64,000 nt of DNA from Rhexocercosporidium sp. MPI-PUGE-AT-0058 (Eukaryota > Ascomycota > Leotiomycetes > Helotiales). Below are positions 59,137 to 64,000 of this stretch, one piece after another. The translations under genes were made by a program, and so were the position numbers. The stretch covers positions 124,001 to 188,000 of the forward strand of contig JAGTJL010000039.1 of the NCBI GenBank assembly GCA_020746875.1. The letters are read 5' to 3'. Position 1 is the first letter of the stretch; every line of letters starts with the position of its first letter. The notes below the pieces were generated by a model, which was given only the letters and a program-made list of their open reading frames with translations, searched no databases and had not been told where the DNA came from.

Positions 59137-61691
59137 TTGACCTCAATAATCACGGCCGAAAGGACTAATAAAGGTCTAGGACCGGCATACCAATGGCAAT
59201 CGTGTTTCTTCGGTTTCTGGGCGCGGGCCGTTCCAGGATCACAAGGCCGAAGCGCACTTCACTGTGCTTGCAAAAATGGGCACTTCGAAGTCGTGAAACT
59301 GCTTGTCGACCATGGAGCATCTATCGAGGGTGCTGATAACCATGGAATCACAGCTGTACTCGAAGCTGCTGCAGCAATGAGTCTCAATGTCGTCAAGTTT
59401 ATGGAAGAAAAGGGCAGCGATATCAATGTGGTTGCAGCCGACGGCCGAACCATTCTTCACGTTTCCGCTGCTGGCAATTCCGTGTCTAATTTAGAACATT
59501 TCCTTCAATCGCCCAGGCTCATGCACTCGCTCTCGACGAGGAGAAGAAATGGCAGGACAGCCCTACTTTGCGCTGTGGAAGCCGGCTCGCTCGAGACAGC
59601 CTTGTTCATTCTTCAGAGATCAAGTCGCGCGGATATCCTCATCAAAACAGACGACAGACATACCTGCCTTCACTATGCCGTAGTGTCTCGGAAACCAAAA
59701 ATTATTTCCTTGTTCCAGGACGCCGGGTTCTATCACCACGACCAGACTAGCGAAGGATTTACAGCCGTTCATTATGCGGCCATGGCCAACTCAGATTGGG
59801 AGCCTATTCGCGCAGTTTTGAACCACGTTGACAAAGTCAGTCTTTTCAATCAGAACCCTTTTGCTTATCCTACCCTCATCGAACCTCGTGCACCAGTACA
59901 AGGGATCAACGGCACTTGGTCCATCGACGACTTTGTCAGTGGTCGCCAACTTAATGTACCCACAAGATCTGGTACTTCCGGAAAGACAGCTCTCCAGCTG
60001 CTGCTGTGCGCCGACCCCTTCACGCATGTTCATAGGAATATGGTCCACGATCTCGTATCACGTGCTGGAATCGATCTTGACCGCCGCGACAGAGAGGGAA
60101 AAACGCCATGAGTCACTATAGCAAGCCGACTTTCAAATGAGAGTGGATATCCATATCTTCGTCGGACAATGAACTACTTTCTTGATCGAGGAGTCGATCC
60201 CAATACCCAAGACGTCTTTGGACGGACCGCACTGCATTATTTATGCGATCCAGTATCATTTTCGTTGTCAAAGCTTGTGTACATAAAAGACTGGAAGTTG
60301 TTGCATATCTGCTGCAGGTCGGGGCTTCCGTGAACGGGGCGGCATGTTCGAAAGAGTCGTCTAAAGCGGGGTTCTCAGCGGTTCAGACTCCTATTGTATC
60401 GGAAGAAGTCATGCACGCTTTTCAACACGCAGCCAGAAGAGGACATGTTACCATCCTTCGCTTCCTTTTCGAGCACGCCACAAATAAAAGATTACTTCTG
60501 GAAGCAGGCAAGCCAAAGATATCCAACATCGAAGACGGATATCATCTTGTTTCTATTGAAGAGCTTGAATATAGTCGCCCACTTCACCTTGCTGTCACGC
60601 AAAATCAATTTGAAGCAGTTGAGATTCTGCTCAGAGTAGGAGCTGATCTCGAAGCTCGCAACGAATGGGGGATGACAGCATTACAACTTGCGGTCGAAGC
60701 TCAATAGCACAAAATCCTTGATCTGTTGGCCAAGGCTGGTGCTAACCTCAACACCAGAGACTGTGAAGGAATGACTCCTTTGATGACTGGTACGAGGGGG
60801 CGCCACAGACTGAAAGCTGTAAAAAGCCTGATAAGCATGGCTGAAAACGGTTTAGACTTACAGGCCACTGACAGACACGGCAACACAGCACTCCATCATG
60901 CTGTTGACACCGATAACTTCGGTGCTGCCAAGATACTGATAAAGGCGGGTTTGTACCCTCTAAAGACGAATTTTTTGGGACACAGTGCTATTCAGATAGC
61001 GCTTAAACGATCCAGTACTAGATTTGCACTTGAGAATCTTCCCGAGATCGATAACAATGTTGGCTCGAAAGTGCAAGTCAGTATTCTCAATATAGCGGCA
61101 TACATGGGAGACGAAGAGGTCGTCACAGAGCTCTTGAAGAGGGCACCTGAAAAGGAGGTCCAAGAGTACGTCAATCTCCTTTGCGATATGGGAACACCGC
61201 TCTATTGCGCCGTGTATCGTGGCAATATGCCAATCATAGAGAAATTACTTAAAAATGGGGCCGATTTCAATCTTGTTGGAGGTCCAGTTGGAAGCCCGGT
61301 GGTGGTTGCCTGTGCAATGGGCCATGTTGAAGCTGTGGTTTTATTTCTTAGGAAGGGTGCTGAGCTTCAATGCACAAAATTTGATGAGACAATAATGACT
61401 GCAGAGGAAGCGGCACAGTATCACGAGGCCGTTCTTTGGGTGCTCTAGAGGTTTATGGAGAAGGGCTTGGAAGCTCTAGATGAGGAAATTCCAATAAAGA
61501 CGGCGGACTTGTCAAAATTGGATGAATTCATGGCTATATATGACAGGAGGAATGGGGGGGATTCTGAGAGTGACTCTGATGGATGCTACTTCTCAGATGA
61601 TGACTACTCAGATGATAGCTACTCGGATGATGAGACTGATGAAAATGCGGATTCGGATGATGAAAAGGAAGACAAGAAAATAAATGTCTAG
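59137..61691 (+). pseudogene. Ankyrin-repeat protein, broken by nonsense codons and a frameshift
   Basis: At least eight ankyrin-type repeats can be read, for example GRSALHCACKNGHFEVVKLL, NGRTALLCAVEAGSLETALF, FGRTALHYLC, SRPLHLAVTQNQFEAVEILL, WGMTALQLAVEA, HGNTALHHAVDTDNFGAAKI and GTPLYCAVYRGNMPIIEKLL. The chain ends in an acidic tail of Asp, Ser, Glu and Tyr (residues after SESDSDG). Defects are TGA at 60109-60111 after KTP, a one-base frame change at about 60,250-60,290, TAG at 60705-60707 (AVEA-Gln-stop-HKILDLL) and TAG at 61446-61448 (WVL-stop-RFMEKG). Both TAGs fit CAG changed at CpA. Sequence between the stops still matches the repeat consensus, so inactivation is recent. It begins abruptly at the first repeat; an N-terminal effector or NACHT-type module may have been lost. 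Ankyrin repeats bind protein partners; the role here is unknown. Confidence 0.8.
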
Positions 61692-62541
61692 AATTAGGTC
61701 TATAAATTGTCACGTATGCACTACTTAAGACAGAGGGTTATAGTAGAAGATTATTGCATTTAACAATTCCAAGCTATAAAGAGAACGCACTTTATAAAAT
61801 AGTACAGAAATAAGAAATGTGCTCCTATTTAGATCGGAAACAATAGTCGTTGCAATTCTACTTAAATGTGGCTAGGCAGTATCAGACATGCGAGAGGACT
61901 CGAGACTTAATGTGACGACGAGTAGGCTTCACACGCAGACGTGGCTAGAGCGTGCTCACTAGCTTGGAACAGCGCTTACGGGGTCCAAAGACTAAGTTGG
62001 TCCAGTGATTTAAACCGTGAATCTAGAGTAGTTAAAGAAGGGTATTGATTCGTTTAGTACTGGAGACTAAGTAATTAAGAGCATTAGATACACATATCGC
62101 TGACTGACAAGTTTCGCTCGCATTTCCAATTGCTTAGGTAGCATCCTAATGTACCGTCCCGCCTCTTTTAATAAGGTGTATATAAATACCCCGTTTAGCG
62201 GGCGGGGCTGAAACGTTTATAATGAGTTTAGGAGAAGCCGATTTCGTAAGGACTATAGCTATCTCACTAGCGGGCTGTCGGAAGTTGTGGAGCTTGTATA
62301 CCCTCGATAGGCTGCCCCTGCTCTAACTTATATGCTTGACTTACAATGAACTAATTTAAAGAATTTAATTACTAAGTTACTAAAGCACTTTAAGGTCATA
62401 TAATCTATCCCTTAGCCCTACCGCTTGAGGTAGGGTTCCGAGTCTTCTAGCGAATGTGGAGAAGAAGTCGATTTTATAAGCTTAAGACGGAATCGTTTAT
62501 TTAATTATTTATTTAATTATTTATTAAATCGACGGCCTATT
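61692..62541. other. Intergenic, becoming AT-rich
   Basis: Balanced composition to about 62,460, then AT-rich. No coding frame or RNA gene was recognised. A TATA-like GTATATAAATACCCCG lies near 62,180 without an evident gene downstream. Confidence 0.35.
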
Positions 62542-62935
62542 CCTAATTTCTACCATTTCCCTTAGGGAATTATAGCAAAAATACGCGAAATTTTAGACTA
62601 GTAGCCTTTATATAATAAACGAAAAATATATATAATGAACAATTCCTATTAACTTTACCAGTAAATAAAGTTTAACGTAATAACTCTTATTACTCTATTA
62701 AAAATCGTTTATTATTTAAAAACTATTTATTACCTGTCCCTAATTTCCAGCTTTTCCCTTAGGGAATTATAGCAAAAGACGAGAAAGTTTTAACTAATAG
62801 TCCTTTATAATAAACGAAAAATACATATAATAAATAATTATTATTAATTTCATTAATAAAAAAAGTTTAGTATAATAACTTTTATTATTTCATTAAAAAC
62901 CATCGTGATTTCAAAACCGCTTATTATCTTATATT
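62542..62935 (+). repeat. Two tandem copies of a ~197-bp AT-rich unit
   Basis: The unit starting CCTAATTTC at 62542 recurs at 62739. Both share TTTCCCTTAGGGAATTATAG, ATAAACGAAAAATA and a TAAAGTTTA-like end, with scattered transitions and small indels. It lies in AT-rich transposon-like DNA. Confidence 0.75.
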
Positions 62936-63658
62936 TTATATATATATAATTTTTAATTATTATATATTACTTTAAGAACTAAATTTAATATAATCTCTGA
63001 TTAAATTTCAATTTATTTTAACTTATATTTATACTTTTTTATTTTAAATACTTAAGTTACTTTAATATATTCTTACTAATTACTTCCTTTTTTTTTTAAG
63101 TATTCTCTCCTTACTTATATTAATCCCTTTATCTTAATATTAATTAACTTTATAAATAACAATCTAAATATATAATTATTTTATAAGTTATTATTTATAA
63201 AGTAATTAATTTAAATTCTATTATTATTATACGTTATTAGAGCTATAACCTTTATTTTTTATATTCGTAAGGGCTGAAATATAATTATATTTAAAAGCTC
63301 TTTTTTAAAAAGAAGAGATTTAGTATGAATAATGATTCTATTATACGGGGGATTTCTAGGTCTATATAACTACTCTAGCTAATCACGTATATATTCGCTT
63401 ATATAACTTAATTAAGTATTTACTTGCAAGCTTACGAGTTAGCGTAATCTCTTACCGGAAACCAGAGCTTCCGAGGTTTAAAACACAGAAGCTAAGGCTT
63501 CCGAAAGCTACTGTTTTAGCTTTGAATAACCTTTTACCGGAAGCTTAAAGCTTCCGAGGTTCAAAGCACGGAAGCCGGAGCTTTATACGAAGCCGGAACT
63601 TTTATGCAAAAGTAGTTCAGTTATAGAAAAGTATGCTTAATATAATCTTATAGTCTAG
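62936..63658. other. AT-rich DNA with short CTTCCG-rich direct repeats
   Basis: Mostly featureless AT-rich sequence. Between 63,450 and 63,600 a motif resembling ACCGGAAGC..AGCTTCCGAGGTT..AAA.CACGGAAGC occurs twice, about 80 bases apart. It ends at a CTAG (63655-63658) next to the solo LTR. Confidence 0.5.
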
Positions 63659-63938
63659 TGTGGAGGGGAAACACCAAGCACACAACGAGAGGGTAGCAAA
63701 GCAAGTGCCGGAGGGTAAACGTAGGAAATACCCATTTGACGAATACCAAAGATATTACATATCTAAGGAGTGCAATTTGTTAAGGGAGGGGGGAGGTATA
63801 GTTTGAATAAGAAGTGAAAGTTGTAGTAGTAAAAATCTTTGTTGTCGTTAAAGGATGTTGCCCTAGAGGCTATCTTAAATACAGCAAATGGCAGCCCAAT
63901 CACGTGACAAATGGACCTCTGAGGTCAACCCCACCACA
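63659..63938 (-). repeat. 280-bp LTR of the same Gypsy family, nearly un-mutated; probable solo LTR
   Basis: It runs from TGTGGAGGGGAAACACC to CAACCCCACCACA and matches the LTRs at 582, 9804 and 22421 in sequence and length, but keeps the C and G bases that those copies have lost. The palindromic CTAG flanks both ends (63655-63658 and 63939-63942), consistent with a 4-bp target duplication and hence a solo LTR. The right flank (63943-64000) resembles the internal Gypsy sequence at about 5417-5470, so it sits in or next to another, degraded Gypsy copy. Confidence 0.8.
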
Positions 63939-64000
63939 CTAGTTTACGCTAACTTATAGAATGAGGTTATACGATTAATTACTATTATAAAAACAACTGA

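Noticed and set aside
62160..62230. TATA-like motif upstream of a possible gene
   Set aside because: No open frame or RNA gene follows it.
1..64000. tRNA or rRNA genes
   Set aside because: I looked by eye for T-loop-like GGTTCRAATCC and rRNA-like blocks and saw none. A covariance-model scan would be decisive.

Overview
The window looks like nuclear DNA of a filamentous ascomycete (Pezizomycotina; I cannot place it more precisely). Three things point there. Short introns with GTATGT, GTGAGT or GTAAGT donors interrupt the intact genes. The protein families are typical of these fungi: a PD-(D/E)XK nuclease-like protein, a DUF3433 membrane protein, a CorA-like family, a fungal caspase-like protein, ankyrin repeats and a small secreted cysteine-rich protein. 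Very AT-rich tracts alternate with balanced-GC islands, and the AT-rich tracts carry coding remnants whose stops fit C-to-T change at CpA, the mark of repeat-induced point mutation (RIP).

Layout. 1-24,050 is a RIP-degraded transposon block built around two copies of one Ty3/Gypsy element in inverted orientation (582-9803 and about 13,479-22,701), each starting with a 281-bp LTR, around a 3.7-kb spacer. 24,054-26,590 is a gene island with an apparently intact three-exon PD-(D/E)XK nuclease-like gene (minus strand). 26,590-35,350 is a decayed tract: a 599-bp terminal-inverted-repeat element, an unidentified long coding remnant, a 176-bp MITE flush against a 2.15-kb gag-only LTR element, and a RIP-killed GH54 alpha-L-arabinofuranosidase. 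36,273-40,526 is an intact DUF3433 gene. 40,530-47,870 holds an oxidoreductase scrap, a dead Tc1/mariner element and a 27-unit 9-bp microsatellite.

47,875-61,700 is a second balanced-GC tract, but most genes in it are broken: a CorA-like pseudogene, a caspase-like gene with at least one nonsense codon, and an ankyrin-repeat gene with three nonsense codons and a frameshift. A small secreted protein gene with eight cysteines (56,920-57,324) remains intact among them. 61,700-64,000 returns to AT-rich DNA with a 197-bp tandem duplication and a strikingly un-mutated LTR (63,659-63,938) of the same family as the degraded LTRs at the other end.

No operon-like cooperation is expected. The unifying theme is an accessory, transposon-rich compartment in which RIP has killed the repeats and seemingly some neighbouring or duplicated host genes (the GH54 enzyme, the ankyrin protein, the caspase-like protein), while a candidate effector, a DUF3433 gene and a PD-(D/E)XK gene survive. 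All family assignments come from reading motifs by eye; no database search was run.
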